Positions 5,878 through 13,416 are shown, counted from the first letter of the stretch. The stretch is DNA of 20,260 nucleotides from JACVRW01 sp038323835 (GCA_038323835.1 JBBQHI010000055.1:1-20260); one strand, 5' to 3'. Translations and numbers: made by a program. The notes: generated by a model not told the origin, from the letters alone.

Positions 5878-6822
5878 TCAGCCCAACCCGTGGCTCCGCA
5901 GCGCCGGTAGAGCGCGCAACGCTCCTCGCGATCCAGCGACTCCGAGCAGGCTCGCGAACACCATCAGAGCACTCGCGGCCACCATTTGCGGCGCCAGGGG
6001 CGATCCGCCCTCGCCGACGGCGCGGCCTGCTAGGAACCAGGGGGCCGAGTCGGATATGGCCAGCCACCAGACCGCGGTCGCGGCGGTCATCGCGCCCATC
6101 GAGGCAGCGACGGCGACCGCGATCCGCGTCTCGAGCCTGAGCGTGGCATCCCGAAGACTCAGCCGGCCACCAATGGCCACCGCAGCGACCGTCCAGGCGA
6201 ACAGACAAGCGGTGCCCAGCAGCGCCCACGCCCCGAACGCGATCGCATAGGCGGTGTCGTGCCCGGCTCGCTGTCGGCCGGTGAGTCCATGGGCCCAAAC
6301 GACAAGCGCGAATGTCGCCACCATCGCCAGGCTCGTCAGCAACGCAGCGGTGATCACCGGCCGGCGGATCGTGGCCCAGCCGCCGTCACGCAGGAACGCC
6401 ACGAGGGCTGGGATCGTCCACCCGATCCCGGCGAGCACCAGCACGGTCCCGCATACGGCCACGGCCACCAGTCCCGCGTACGCCCCCGACGGGAGGGCCT
6501 GACTGTGCGAAGGCGTCACGTCCTGCCAATGCTCGGAGAACTTCTGCACGAGGGTCCCGGCAACCACGAACACCGCCCAGGAGACGAGCACCAGCAATAT
6601 CCCTCCACGGGCCTGGTCGCTCGGAGCTCCACAGGGATCCAGTCCCGCGGCGCGCAGGCGCTCACGACCACCGGCGCGCGCCACGTCCACACGCGCCCGC
6701 CACGGCAGGCGCCCGCCACCGCTCATCTCGGCCAACAGCGCCTCCAGCTCCTCCCCGTAACGCTCGCGCCACATTGGCGGGTAGAGCCACGCCAGGATCC
6801 GGGCCGTCCGCAACGAGCTCAC
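5878..6822 (-). CDS. Multi-pass membrane protein paired with PadR
   Basis: GTG at 6822 overlaps the PadR stop (GTGA), so the two are translationally coupled. The 314-residue product begins with a cytoplasmic segment ARILAWLYPPMWRERYGEELEALLAEM, a motif commonly found at the start of membrane proteins that sit directly after PadR regulators. It is followed by about six or seven transmembrane helices (roughly residues 74-92, 113-143, 155-180, 192-220, 235-257 and 283-300). No transport motif or catalytic residues are visible. In related operons such proteins are thought to be controlled by, or to signal with, the PadR protein; that role is inference. The tail ends RGALRALPALRSHGLG. Codon use matches its surroundings. 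Confidence 0.75.
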   Translation of the reverse strand: MSSLRTARILAWLYPPMWRERYGEELEALLAEMSGGGRLPWRARVDVARAGGRERLRAAGLDPCGAPSDQARGGILLVLVSWAVFVVAGTLVQKFSEHWQDVTPSHSQALPSGAYAGLVAVAVCGTVLVLAGIGWTIPALVAFLRDGGWATIRRPVITAALLTSLAMVATFALVVWAHGLTGRQRAGHDTAYAIAFGAWALLGTACLFAWTVAAVAIGGRLSLRDATLRLETRIAVAVAASMGAMTAATAVWWLAISDSAPWFLAGRAVGEGGSPLAPQMVAASALMVFASLLGVAGSRGALRALPALRSHGLG

Positions 6823-7178
6823 GCCGGTCCCCCGGCCGTCGCCACGCGTGGAGCGGGGCTTCGTGCCCGTCGCGCCGTTCCCTCATCCACGATCGCCCGC
6901 ATCCCCGTCAGCGTCGCATCGAGCACGTCGGCGCCGGCACGGCTCAACCGGTAGGGACGCCGGCGACCGGCCGCTCCGACTGCCTCGATCAGACCGCGAT
7001 CCTCCAGGCGGCTGATCGCGCCGTAGAGGGTTCCCGGCCCGAGCTGGACACCGGCGAACGCCTCTATGTCCTGCAGCAGCCCGTAGCCGTGCTTTGGGCC
7101 GGACGCAAGGCTCGTCAAGATCAAAACGGTTGGGTCATTCGGCCGGTCGCGGCCCCCGGCCCCAGTCTTTGGCTTCAT
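6819..7178 (-). CDS. PadR family transcriptional regulator
   Basis: The 119-residue protein has the full PadR winged helix: PTVLILTSLASGPKHGYGLLQDIE (about 16-39), then LGPGTLYGAISRLEDRGLIEAV, the recognition-helix signature, then RRRPYRLSRAGADVLDA as the wing, and a short C-terminal helix for dimerisation. Start chosen at the ATG 7178; the frame continues upstream but only in sequence shared with the divergent gene. The promoter contains a perfect inverted repeat (7195-7215) in its -35/-10 spacer, so autorepression is very likely. It heads an operon with the membrane protein at 5878-6822. The inducer is unknown. Confidence 0.92.
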   Translation of the reverse strand: MKPKTGAGGRDRPNDPTVLILTSLASGPKHGYGLLQDIEAFAGVQLGPGTLYGAISRLEDRGLIEAVGAAGRRRPYRLSRAGADVLDATLTGMRAIVDEGTARRARSPAPRVATAGGPA

Positions 7179-7191
7179 GGACACGGGGACG

Positions 7192-7220
7192 AGGTTACTA
7201 CGTGGTACGTAGTAACGCAA
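7192..7220 (-). promoter_or_regulatory. padR promoter
   Basis: On the minus strand TTGCGT (7220-7215) and TAACCT (7197-7192) are separated by exactly 17 bases, a good -35/-10 pair, with 13 bases from the -10 to the ATG at 7178. The spacer is filled by the inverted repeat described separately. Confidence 0.6.
7195..7215. promoter_or_regulatory. PadR operator: perfect 9-3-9 inverted repeat
   Basis: TTACTACGT (7195-7203) and ACGTAGTAA (7207-7215) are perfect inverted copies around GGT. The element is the only AT-rich patch in the intergenic region, lies inside the padR promoter, and is 24 bases upstream of the -10 of the divergent YceI gene. Its position and symmetry fit the dimeric winged-helix regulator encoded next to it. 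Confidence 0.8.
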
Positions 7221-7238
7221 GACGTAAGAGTCGGTCGA

Positions 7239-7244
7239 TATCCT
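7239..7244 (+). promoter_or_regulatory. -10 box TATCCT of the yceI-like gene
   Basis: TATCCT lies exactly 6 bases upstream of the GTG at 7251. The -35 position would abut the PadR operator, so PadR could also act on this promoter. Confidence 0.5.
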
Positions 7245-7250
7245 CGGCGC

Positions 7251-7799
7251 GTGCCGATCCAGGCGGGCAGACATCTGCTCGGACCCGACGATGCGACGCT
7301 CTCGGTCCGGACGAAGCGGGCCGGGCCCGCGGCGAGGGCGGCGCACGACCTCCTGATTCGCGTGACCTCGTGGGAGGCGGAGCTCGTGCTCGGGGAGGAC
7401 GCGGCCGGAACGAGCATGGAGCTCGCCGCCGACTCCGGCTCGCTGCGCGTGGTCGAGGGCACCGGCGGCATGCAGACCCTGGGCGACGACGACATCGCGA
7501 AGATCCACCAGACGATCGACCACGAGGTGCTGAGGCACCTGGACATCAGATTCCGCTCCACTCGAGTGGAGGCGGGTGCGGGTGCCGGCCATTTGCGTGT
7601 CGAGGGCGACCTGACACTCGCGGGCCGGACCGGGCCGATCGCGTTCGACCTCGCCATCGATGACGCGGGTGCGGTCACCGCCACCGCGAAGGTCACGCAG
7701 AGCACCTGGGGCATGAAGCCCTACTCCGCGCTGCTCGGGACGCTGAAGGTGAAGGACGAGGTGGAGGTCGTGCTCGAGGGGCGGTTGGGTCCCGGCTGA
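7251..7799 (+). CDS. YceI family protein
   Basis: GTG at 7251 gives 182 residues starting VPIQAGRHLLGPDDATLSVRT, the usual first strand of a YceI-type lipocalin-like barrel. Family features follow: AAHDLLIRVTSWEAELVL (H-D-L pattern), SMELAADSGSLRVVEGTGGMQTLGDDDIAKIHQTI, then RFRSTRVEAG and DLTLAGRTGPIAFDLAIDDAG, ending WGMKPYSALLGTLKVKDEVEVVLEG. YceI proteins bind polyisoprenoids or other amphiphiles. There is no signal peptide, so this is a cytoplasmic version as common in Actinobacteria. It is divergent from padR across a region with a shared operator, which suggests joint control. Longer in-frame upstream sequence is antisense to padR and is rejected as coding. Confidence 0.88.
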   Translation: MPIQAGRHLLGPDDATLSVRTKRAGPAARAAHDLLIRVTSWEAELVLGEDAAGTSMELAADSGSLRVVEGTGGMQTLGDDDIAKIHQTIDHEVLRHLDIRFRSTRVEAGAGAGHLRVEGDLTLAGRTGPIAFDLAIDDAGAVTATAKVTQSTWGMKPYSALLGTLKVKDEVEVVLEGRLGPG

Positions 7800-7847
7800 G
7801 TTACGGCTCGCCGAACCTCCTCTCACCGGCTGGCCACATTCAGTCGG

Positions 7848-8194
7848 CTAGTCGAGCCGGCCGGCGGCTCGAAGCACGTCTGTCCTGCTCAAGCTGATCG
7901 CGTACCAGGCGATCTTGGCCTCGTGGAGCCGGAAGCCGTGCACGAGCTCCGTAGGAATGATGGCCTCCGTGATCCCCGTGTGCCGGAGCCGGCCGCCGAG
8001 CTTCACGGTGACGAGTGTCAGATCCTCGTCCTGCCGGGGGGCCCGTCGTCGAGGAAGCCCCGGATGGCGGATGAACCGTCGAAGGTCTGGCCGAGGACCG
8101 TGTTCACGAGCACGGCGTCATCGCGAAACAGGTCGATCGTCGCGTCGAGGTCGCCGCGGTTGTAGTGGTCGTAGAAGGCGCGGATCGAGTCCAT
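7848..8194 (-). pseudogene. SnoaL/NTF2-like gene with a frameshift
   Basis: From the ATG at 8194 the frame reads MDSIRAFYDHYNRGDLDATI then DLFRDDAVLVNTVLGQTFDG and SSAIRGFLDD, a standard SnoaL-like N-terminus, then stops at 8020-8018 after a nonsensical PPGRTRI. In a shifted frame the family continues: QDEDLTLVTVKLGGRLRH, TGITEAIIPTELVHGFRLHE and AKIAWYAISLSRTDVLRAAGRLD, ending at the TAG 7850-7848. The shift lies in or beside the run of six G followed by CCC (8036-8044), so one base is missing, either truly or by homopolymer error. If corrected it gives about 115 residues, the normal length of the domain (polyketide-cyclase-like fold, substrate unknown). It lies 47 bases after zwf in the same direction. 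Confidence 0.75.
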
Positions 8195-8241
8195 CTCTGA
8201 GTCACTCCGTCACCCAGGCGCTCGTGCGCGTGCCGGCCGCC

Positions 8242-9669
8242 TCACCCGTCGTCGGGTAGCCGCCATCCCGCGGGCGCCGCGAGCTTCGCGGCCGCCCCGG
8301 GCCCCCAGCTGCCCTTCTCGTAGGGGAGCGGCTCGGGTGGGTCGGCGAGCAACGGCTCGGCGCAGGCCCACAGCCGCTCCACCTCGTCGGCGCGGGTGAA
8401 CAGCAGGTGATCGCCGAGCATCACGTCGTGCAACAGGCGCTCGTAGGCCTCGAGCCCGTTCTCGCCCAGGGCCCGGTCCACGTCGAGCGTCAGGGGCGCG
8501 CGCGTGACCTCCAGGGTCGGTCCGGGCACCTTGACGCGCACGTCCACACGCAGTTGCGGGTCGTCGCTCAGCTCCAGCACGATCTCGTTGGGCCGGTCGG
8601 CGCCCTTCGCGGCCGCCTCGAGCAGGTCGTGCTCGGGAGGGCGGAGTGCGATGGTCACGGTGCGTCGATCCTCGGCCATCGCCTTGCCCGTCCGCAGGAG
8701 GAAGGGCACGTCTCGCCAGCGGTCGTTGTCCACCGTCACCCGCAGCGCGGCGTACGTCTCCGTGGTCGAGTCCTCGGCCACGCCGTCCTCCTCGCGATAC
8801 GACTCGAACTGGCCGTAGACCGTGGCCTCCTTCGAGAACGGCCGCAGGTCGTGGAAGACCGCCGCCTTCACGTCCCGCAGGGCGCGCGCATCGAGCGCGG
8901 CGGGCGGCTCCATCGCCACGAAGCACAGGATCTGGCTCAGGTGGGTCACCACCATGTCGCGGAACGCGCCCGTCTCCTCGTAGAAGGCGGCACGCCCCTC
9001 CAGCCCGAGCGTCTCCGGCACGTCGATCTGAACCGACGCGATGTGCCGGCGGTTCCAGATGGGCTCGAACAGGCCGTTGGCGAAGCGCAGGGCAAGGATG
9101 TTTTGCGCGGCCTCCTTGCCCAGGAAGTGGTCGATGCGGAAGATCGCGTCCTCGTCCACGTGCTCGTGGAGCGCGGCGTTGAGCTCCTTGGCGGAGGCGA
9201 GATCGGAGCCGAAGGGCTTCTCCATCACGATCCGCGCGCGGTCGGTGGACAGGCCGGTCTGCCCGAGCATGCCCACCATCGGCAGCATGGCCGAGGGCGG
9301 CACGGCCATGTAGAGCAGGGTGCGCGAATCGTCGCCAAGCTCCTTGCGCACGTCGCGGACCGCGCCGGCAAGGGCCTCACCGTCGTCGTCCGAGGACGTG
9401 ACGAACGAGAGTCGCGGGGCGATGCGCCCCCAGCCCTCGTCAGTGAGATCATCGCCGGCGTGCTCCTCGAGCGCGGCGCGCACCTCGTCGGCGAAGTTGC
9501 CGTCCGGCTCGTGACGACCCGAGCCGATGATGCGGAACTCTTCGGGCATCAGGCCCGCCTGGTCCAGCCGGTACAGGCCGGGCAGGAGCTTGCGCTTCGC
9601 GAGGTCGCCACGGGCGCCGAAGAGCACGAGCACGTGCGGGCTCAGCGCAGGAGAGGGGTTCGAGGTCAA
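8242..9669 (-). CDS. zwf: Glucose-6-phosphate dehydrogenase
   Basis: The 475-residue protein carries the nucleotide-binding motif GARGDLAKRK (18-27), the conserved EKPFG (150-154), and the active-site signature RIDHFLGKE (178-186), with Phe instead of the common Tyr. His at 181 is the expected catalytic base. It oxidises glucose 6-phosphate to 6-phosphogluconolactone, feeding NADPH and the pentose phosphate pathway; cofactor preference cannot be read safely. Length is close to the usual 480-510. The start is a TTG at 9669 (MTSNPSPALSPHVLVLFGARGD), the only suitable codon ahead of the Rossmann strand, with TACGGT 9 bases upstream. No gnd, pgl or opcA partner is seen beside it. Confidence 0.95.
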   Translation of the reverse strand: MTSNPSPALSPHVLVLFGARGDLAKRKLLPGLYRLDQAGLMPEEFRIIGSGRHEPDGNFADEVRAALEEHAGDDLTDEGWGRIAPRLSFVTSSDDDGEALAGAVRDVRKELGDDSRTLLYMAVPPSAMLPMVGMLGQTGLSTDRARIVMEKPFGSDLASAKELNAALHEHVDEDAIFRIDHFLGKEAAQNILALRFANGLFEPIWNRRHIASVQIDVPETLGLEGRAAFYEETGAFRDMVVTHLSQILCFVAMEPPAALDARALRDVKAAVFHDLRPFSKEATVYGQFESYREEDGVAEDSTTETYAALRVTVDNDRWRDVPFLLRTGKAMAEDRRTVTIALRPPEHDLLEAAAKGADRPNEIVLELSDDPQLRVDVRVKVPGPTLEVTRAPLTLDVDRALGENGLEAYERLLHDVMLGDHLLFTRADEVERLWACAEPLLADPPEPLPYEKGSWGPGAAAKLAAPAGWRLPDDG

Positions 9670-9678
9670 GAGCCCAGC

Positions 9679-9684
9679 ACCGTA
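9679..9684 (-). promoter_or_regulatory. -10 box TACGGT of zwf
   Basis: TACGGT on the minus strand ends 9 bases before the TTG at 9669; a short or absent leader is implied and no Shine-Dalgarno is visible. Confidence 0.35.
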
Positions 9685-9712
9685 GCGGCCGGGCCCTTGC
9701 CCTCGGGGGTCC

Positions 9713-9799
9713 TCAGCCCTTGGCCACCTGCGAGAACACCAGGCCGAGGAGCAGGACGGTCTGGGCGCTGTGTACGGCGATGCCGATCAGCGCACTGCG
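9713..9799 (-). pseudogene. Possible 3' tail of a membrane-protein gene
   Basis: Between an in-frame TAG (9802-9800) and the TGA at 9715-9713 the minus frame reads SALIGIAVHSAQTVLLLGLVFSQVAKG in two parts: SALIGIAVHSAQTV, then a transmembrane-like LLLGLVFSQVAKG. There is no start codon with a ribosome site. It looks like the C-terminal helix of a lost gene, or a chance stretch. The rest of the gap 9716-9837 holds nothing else recognisable. Confidence 0.25.
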
Positions 9800-9837
9800 C
9801 TAGCGAGCCCGACTCGTGACCGCGCACTGCGGCGGGC

Positions 9838-10851
9838 TCAGCGAAGCGTGAGAAGGCTCTCGCCGCTCGCGACTATCGCCTCCTCGTTCGAGCGCGGGGC
9901 CCAGCCGAGCGTCTGCTTTGCCTTGGCGTTGCTGGCCTGCTTGACCTTGCCGAGCTCCGGCACGATCTGTTTGACCGAGGAGTCGAAGCGCGACACCAGG
10001 CGGACGAGCCAGTTGGGCAGCGTGCGTGTGGGCACCTTCTTTGCGCCGGCCCCCAGTCGCTCGCGCAGCACCGCGGCGATCTCGGCGACCGTGAGGAACT
10101 CCCCGGCCACCGCCAGGAAGCGCTCGCCCGCCGCTCCGGGCGCGGTCATCGCACGCACGTGCATGTCGGCAACGTCACGGACGTCGACGATCCCGAAGGC
10201 CACGCGCGGCAACCCGGGCATCGCGCCGTCGAGCAACCGCTTGACGAGCTGGAGCGAGGTGGAGAAGTCCGAGCCGAGCACCGGCCCGAACACACCGACG
10301 GGGTTGACCACCGCAAGCTCGAGGCCGCCGCCCTCACGGGCGATGAAGTCCCAGGCCGCCCGCTCGGCGAGGGTCTTCGACTTCGCGTAGGCGGTGACGC
10401 CGGGGCCGTCCGGATTCGTCCAGTCCTCCTCCGTGAACGGCCGGTCAACGGATCCATTGCCGTAGCCGATGGCCGCGAACGACGAGGTCATCACCACGCG
10501 CTTGACCTTCGCGTCACGCGCGGCCGCGAGCACACGGAGCGCGCCCTCGCGAGCCGGCACGATCAGATCGTCCTCGTGCTTCGGCGGGCCGAGCGGAAAC
10601 GGCGAGGCCACGTGCAGCACGAAGTCGCACCCCGAGACGGCCTCCCCCCACCCGGTGTCGGCGGTCAGGTCGGCGGTGGCGAACGAGAGCGCGTCGGCGC
10701 TCTCGGCGCCGAGAAGCTCGCGCACCGCCGCCTCGCGCTCGGGAGAGCGCACCGTCGTGCGCACGCGATATCCGGCACGCAGCAGATCGAGGATGCAGTA
10801 CGAGCCGATGAATCCAGACCCGCCGGTTACAAGGACGCTCTCGCCGCTCAC
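9838..10851 (-). CDS. NAD(P)-dependent epimerase/aldehyde reductase (extended SDR)
   Basis: GTG at 10851 gives 337 residues beginning VSGESVLVTGGSGFIGSYC, the TGGxGFIG dinucleotide motif directly at the N-terminus; the 94 upstream in-frame codons are arginine/proline-rich shadow sequence. The catalytic set is present: Ser123/Ser124 (VVMTSSFAAIGYG), Tyr155 and Lys159 (TAYAKSK). Other landmarks are RTTVRS after the second strand (NADP-type basic residues), VLHVASPFPLGPPKHED and AVVNPVGVFGPVLG. The HVASPFP and PVGVFGP segments are typical of dihydroflavonol-4-reductase-like or cinnamoyl/aldehyde reductases, not sugar epimerases. The natural substrate is unknown. Cytosolic, probably monocistronic. 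Confidence 0.9.
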   Translation of the reverse strand: MSGESVLVTGGSGFIGSYCILDLLRAGYRVRTTVRSPEREAAVRELLGAESADALSFATADLTADTGWGEAVSGCDFVLHVASPFPLGPPKHEDDLIVPAREGALRVLAAARDAKVKRVVMTSSFAAIGYGNGSVDRPFTEEDWTNPDGPGVTAYAKSKTLAERAAWDFIAREGGGLELAVVNPVGVFGPVLGSDFSTSLQLVKRLLDGAMPGLPRVAFGIVDVRDVADMHVRAMTAPGAAGERFLAVAGEFLTVAEIAAVLRERLGAGAKKVPTRTLPNWLVRLVSRFDSSVKQIVPELGKVKQASNAKAKQTLGWAPRSNEEAIVASGESLLTLR

Positions 10852-10892
10852 CGCCGGAGTTCTAACGCTTGGCGAGCGGCGAGGGCGGCTCG

Positions 10893-11024
10893 TCAGTTCG
10901 TCACGACGGTGTGACCCCGGACGCCGATGACCCGGCGGGCGGTGCGCCGCCGGCGGACGGACTTGTATTTGGCGAGCGCCGCGGCCTGCCCCTCGCGGCC
11001 GCCGCTCCGGATGCTGTGAGTCAG
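10893..11024 (-). CDS. Possible short basic protein after the DHH gene
   Basis: The last codons of this minus frame read THSIRSGGREGQAAALAKYK and SVRRRRTARRVIGVRGHTVVTN, ending at the TGA 10895-10893. The sequence looks more protein-like than its frame further upstream, which is antisense noise to the DHH gene. A start would have to be the CTG at 11024, overlapping the DHH stop (CTGA), or the piece is the degenerate end of another gene. About 42 residues, strongly basic C-terminus. Not recognised. Confidence 0.3.
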   Translation of the reverse strand: MTHSIRSGGREGQAAALAKYKSVRRRRTARRVIGVRGHTVVTN

Positions 11025-11989
11025 GCGGGCGTTGCGTGACGCTCGCCGGCGTCGATCGTGCCCACGATCTCGGCGAGGACCGCCTGGGCGCGATCGTTGT
11101 CGATCTGGCAGGTGCCGGCCGCCCCGTGGCCACCGCCGCCGTGGGTGAGCATCAGCCCGCCGATGTCGAAGGTCGACGAGCGGTCGATGATGGAGCGACC
11201 GACCGCGAGCACCGTGTTCTGCTTGCGCAGGCCCCAGAGGACGTGGACGGAGACCGTGCACTGCGGGTGCAGCGCGTAGACCATGAAGCGATTGGTCGGG
11301 TGGGTGAGCTCCTCCTCGCGGAGGTCGAACACAACCACGCGCCCGTGCACCGTGGAGCAGCGCCGGATCTGCTCGGTCGCGGCGCCGGCGTGCTCGCGGT
11401 AGAGGGCCACGCGCTCGGCCACGTCCGGATGCTCGAGGATCTCGTCCACGCTGCGCTCGAGACAGAGGTCGATGAGCAGCATCATCAGGTCGTAGTTCGA
11501 GATCCGGAAGTCGCGGAAGCGGCCAAGTCCGGTGCGCGGGTCCATCAGGAAGCTGAGCAGGATCCAGCCCTGCGGATCGAGAATCTCGCTCTCGTTGAAC
11601 TGCGCGGCGTCGGCCCTGTCGACCGCCTCCATCATCTCCGCGCTCACGCGCGGGAAGCGCTCCTCACCCCCGAAGTGCTCGTAGACCACGCGCGCGGCCG
11701 AGTCGGCGCTGGAGACCGCCACCCGGTTGTCGGCGTCCTCGGTGACGCGGGCGTCCTCCGAGCTGTGGTGGTCGAAGGACATCCCGACCTCCGGGCGGTA
11801 CGGCAGGTTTGTGGTCACGTCGCTCGCCGTGAGCTCGACCTTGCCGTCCTGCACGTCCTTCGGGTGGACGAACAGAATGTCGTCGAGGATCCCGAGCTCC
11901 TTCATCAGCGCCGCGCAGACGAGACCGTCGAAGTCGCTGCGGGTCACGAGCCGCGCGCTGGCGATCGGCAAAACCGATTCGGTGGGCAT
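11021..11989 (-). CDS. DHH-family phosphoesterase
   Basis: The 322-residue protein shows the DHH superfamily metal sites in order: SDFDGLVCAALM (motif I, residues 18-29, Asp19 and Asp21), SADSAARVVYEHF, SFDHHSSEDA (motif with the name-giving D-H-H, 73-75), DRADAAQ (about 124), and a C-terminal DHHA1-type glycine loop LTHGGGGHGAAGTCQI (281-296). Members are Mn-dependent phosphodiesterases acting on nanoRNA, cyclic dinucleotides, polyphosphate or pyrophosphate. The exact substrate cannot be read. The middle (FRISNYDLMMLLIDLCLERS, then STVHGRVVVFDLREEE) is typical of the exopolyphosphatase-like subgroup. ATG at 11989 has GATGCT 6 bases upstream. Cytosolic. Confidence 0.9.
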   Translation of the reverse strand: MPTESVLPIASARLVTRSDFDGLVCAALMKELGILDDILFVHPKDVQDGKVELTASDVTTNLPYRPEVGMSFDHHSSEDARVTEDADNRVAVSSADSAARVVYEHFGGEERFPRVSAEMMEAVDRADAAQFNESEILDPQGWILLSFLMDPRTGLGRFRDFRISNYDLMMLLIDLCLERSVDEILEHPDVAERVALYREHAGAATEQIRRCSTVHGRVVVFDLREEELTHPTNRFMVYALHPQCTVSVHVLWGLRKQNTVLAVGRSIIDRSSTFDIGGLMLTHGGGGHGAAGTCQIDNDRAQAVLAEIVGTIDAGERHATPA

Positions 11990-12131
11990 GTGTTCAGCAT
12001 CCGACGATCTCCCGGGCGACTTGACCGCCTGACGGCGGATGTCCCGCGTACGGGTGACCGGATTCAGACCGACGTTTGCGGCCCGGCCGGTCCGGTAAAG
12101 AGAGGGTGGTCGAGCTACGCAGGGGGACGTT

Positions 12132-12470
12132 ATGCCGATCGTCGTTCAGTACACGACCAGCGTCAGTGTCGCGGAGTACGACGAGGTCGTCAGCAGGATT
12201 CGCTTTCACGATGACCCCCCGGAGGGGCTCGTGATGCACACCGCCGCGGTGAATGGAGAGGGACGGATGCGGATCTTCGACGTGTGGCGCTCCCTCGAGA
12301 GCCACGACCGGTTCGCGGAGGATCGCCTTCGTCCGGCCATCGCCGAGGTGGTGGGCCAGGAGTACGCGGACGCTGGCGACCACCTGGAGGTCCACGAGCT
12401 GCACAGTCTCGTGAGTCCGGGCTGGTCAGCCGGGATTCGCCGGCCTCCGGCGAGCTTGATCGACCGCTAG
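12132..12470 (+). CDS. ABM-like small protein (112 aa)
   Basis: ATG at 12132 with AGGGGGA upstream. The protein starts MPIVVQYTTSVSVAEYDEVVSRI, followed by GLVMHTAAVNGEGRMRIFDVWRS, LESHDRFAEDRLRPAIAEVV and a final strand HLEVHELHSLV. This is the strand-helix-strand-strand-helix pattern of the dimeric alpha/beta-barrel (ABM-like) fold; the FDVWxSxExHDRF segment is characteristic of a group of actinobacterial hypothetical proteins. The last 17 residues (SPGWSAGIRRPPASLIDR) look like an unstructured tail and might come from a shifted or read-through 3' end. No enzymatic role can be assigned. Confidence 0.75.
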   Translation: MPIVVQYTTSVSVAEYDEVVSRIRFHDDPPEGLVMHTAAVNGEGRMRIFDVWRSLESHDRFAEDRLRPAIAEVVGQEYADAGDHLEVHELHSLVSPGWSAGIRRPPASLIDR

Positions 12471-12725
12471 ATGGGCTATTCAGAAACACTGGTGAATCTC
12501 TCACGGCGGGATCAGCCAGCTGTTCACGGCTCAGACCAATCCGCCGAGCCTGGCCGCGATCTCGCCGCTCTGATCGCCAACTCCGCCCAGATGCCGTCCA
12601 AGGTGCTCCTGCCGGTCGTGCCGGGCGTGAGCGTTCCGACCGCGCTCCCGCCGTGCCCCGGTCTAAGGGCCGAGCCGAGCCGCAGCTACCAGGCGTTCGT
12701 GAACCGCACGGCGCCTGCCGGCTGA
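12471..12725 (+). CDS. Doubtful ORF in the 346-base gap before the secreted protein
   Basis: An ATG follows the stop of the preceding gene with no base between (TAGATG), giving 84 residues. The first half (MGYSETLVNLSRRDQPAVHG) has AT-leaning third positions unlike real genes here. The second half (LAALIANSAQMPSKVLLPVV, then PGVSVPTALPPCPG) has the local GC-rich third-base bias and could be a piece of a lost gene. No ribosome site, no family recognised. The remainder of the gap (12726-12816) contains only the presumed leader of the next gene. Confidence 0.2.
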   Translation: MGYSETLVNLSRRDQPAVHGSDQSAEPGRDLAALIANSAQMPSKVLLPVVPGVSVPTALPPCPGLRAEPSRSYQAFVNRTAPAG

Positions 12726-12816
12726 GCCTCAGAGATCGAGAACGACGTCGGACACGGCTACGTAACTCGCGGACCCGGGTAGATACCTGACACCCACCGC
12801 TACCGAGGGAGCACGC

Positions 12817-13416
12817 ATGAGGCAACGAGTCGGCAACCCATCTCCGGCGCTCCTCGTTTCCGCGCTCGCACTGTTCGTGTCGCTAGGCGGAATCTCCTAC
12901 GCCGCAGCGGTGGGCCGGATCACGAGCCGGGACATCGCGAACAACAGCGTCCAGAGCCGCGATGTGAGAGACGGAGGCCTGCAGGGCCGCGACGTGGCCA
13001 ACGGCTCCGTCCAGGGCCGCGACCTGAGGAACGGGACGGTTACCGGAAAGGACGTGGCCGACAACTCGCTCGCCGGGTCCGACCTGGCCGTGAACTCGAT
13101 CGGCGACCGGGAGGTGGACGAGACCCAGCTTGACCTCAATCGCCTCGGCGGAGTGCCGGCCATCAGATACGTCAAGAACGTCTTGCGCGTGCAAACGGAG
13201 AGCGCGAATGACGCCACGCCGGTCAAGGGCGCCCCTCCAGCACACTGTCCGAAGGGCAAGCGCATCGTCGGCGGCGGCGCACGCGTCGAGGCCGCCGCGC
13301 CGGCGCCGGTGGCCCTGAACGCAAACGGCCCGAGCGGGGACGCCTGGGCAGCGTCCGCATACGCCACGGCCGCCACAGGAAACTGGCGGCTGGTGGCGGT
13401 GGCCATCTGCGGATAG
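12817..13416 (+). CDS. Secreted decapeptide-repeat protein of the Thermoleophilia type
   Basis: ATG at 12817 with GAGGGAG 6 bases upstream. Residues 1-31 form a signal peptide (MRQRVGNPSPALLVSALALF, then VSLGGISYAAA). Residues 35-104 are seven in-register 10-residue repeats: ITSRDIANNS, VQSRDVRDGG, LQGRDVANGS, VQGRDLRNGT, VTGKDVADNS, LAGSDLAVNS, IGDREVDETQ, with an aliphatic residue at position 1, Asp or Glu at 5 and an aliphatic residue at 6. This spacing suits a beta-solenoid or trimeric stalk. A C-terminal domain (about 150-199) holds CPKGKRIVGGGARV and ends WRLVAVAICG; its two cysteines may pair. Such proteins are abundant in Solirubrobacterales and have no established role; surface location is inferred. 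Confidence 0.85.
   Translation: MRQRVGNPSPALLVSALALFVSLGGISYAAAVGRITSRDIANNSVQSRDVRDGGLQGRDVANGSVQGRDLRNGTVTGKDVADNSLAGSDLAVNSIGDREVDETQLDLNRLGGVPAIRYVKNVLRVQTESANDATPVKGAPPAHCPKGKRIVGGGARVEAAAPAPVALNANGPSGDAWAASAYATAATGNWRLVAVAICG
12919..13128 (+). repeat. Seven tandem 30-bp units encoding decapeptide repeats
   Basis: The units correspond to residues 35-104 of the secreted protein. They are conserved at protein level (x-x-G/S-R-D-V/L/I) more than at DNA level, although GGCCGCGAC recurs in neighbouring units, suggesting expansion by unit duplication. Confidence 0.75.

Noticed and set aside
8407..9819. 470-codon plus-strand frame opposite zwf
   Set aside because: Composition is typical antisense of a high-GC gene (His, Arg, Val, Gly rich) and the minus strand clearly encodes glucose-6-phosphate dehydrogenase.
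10851..11133. N-terminal extension of the epimerase up to 11133
   Set aside because: The added 94 residues are Arg/Pro-rich and overlap the DHH gene, whereas the TGGSGFIG motif begins 8 residues after the GTG at 10851.
11036..12214. 392-codon plus-strand frame opposite the DHH gene
   Set aside because: Antisense shadow; no motif, and it runs on into the next gene in the wrong frame.
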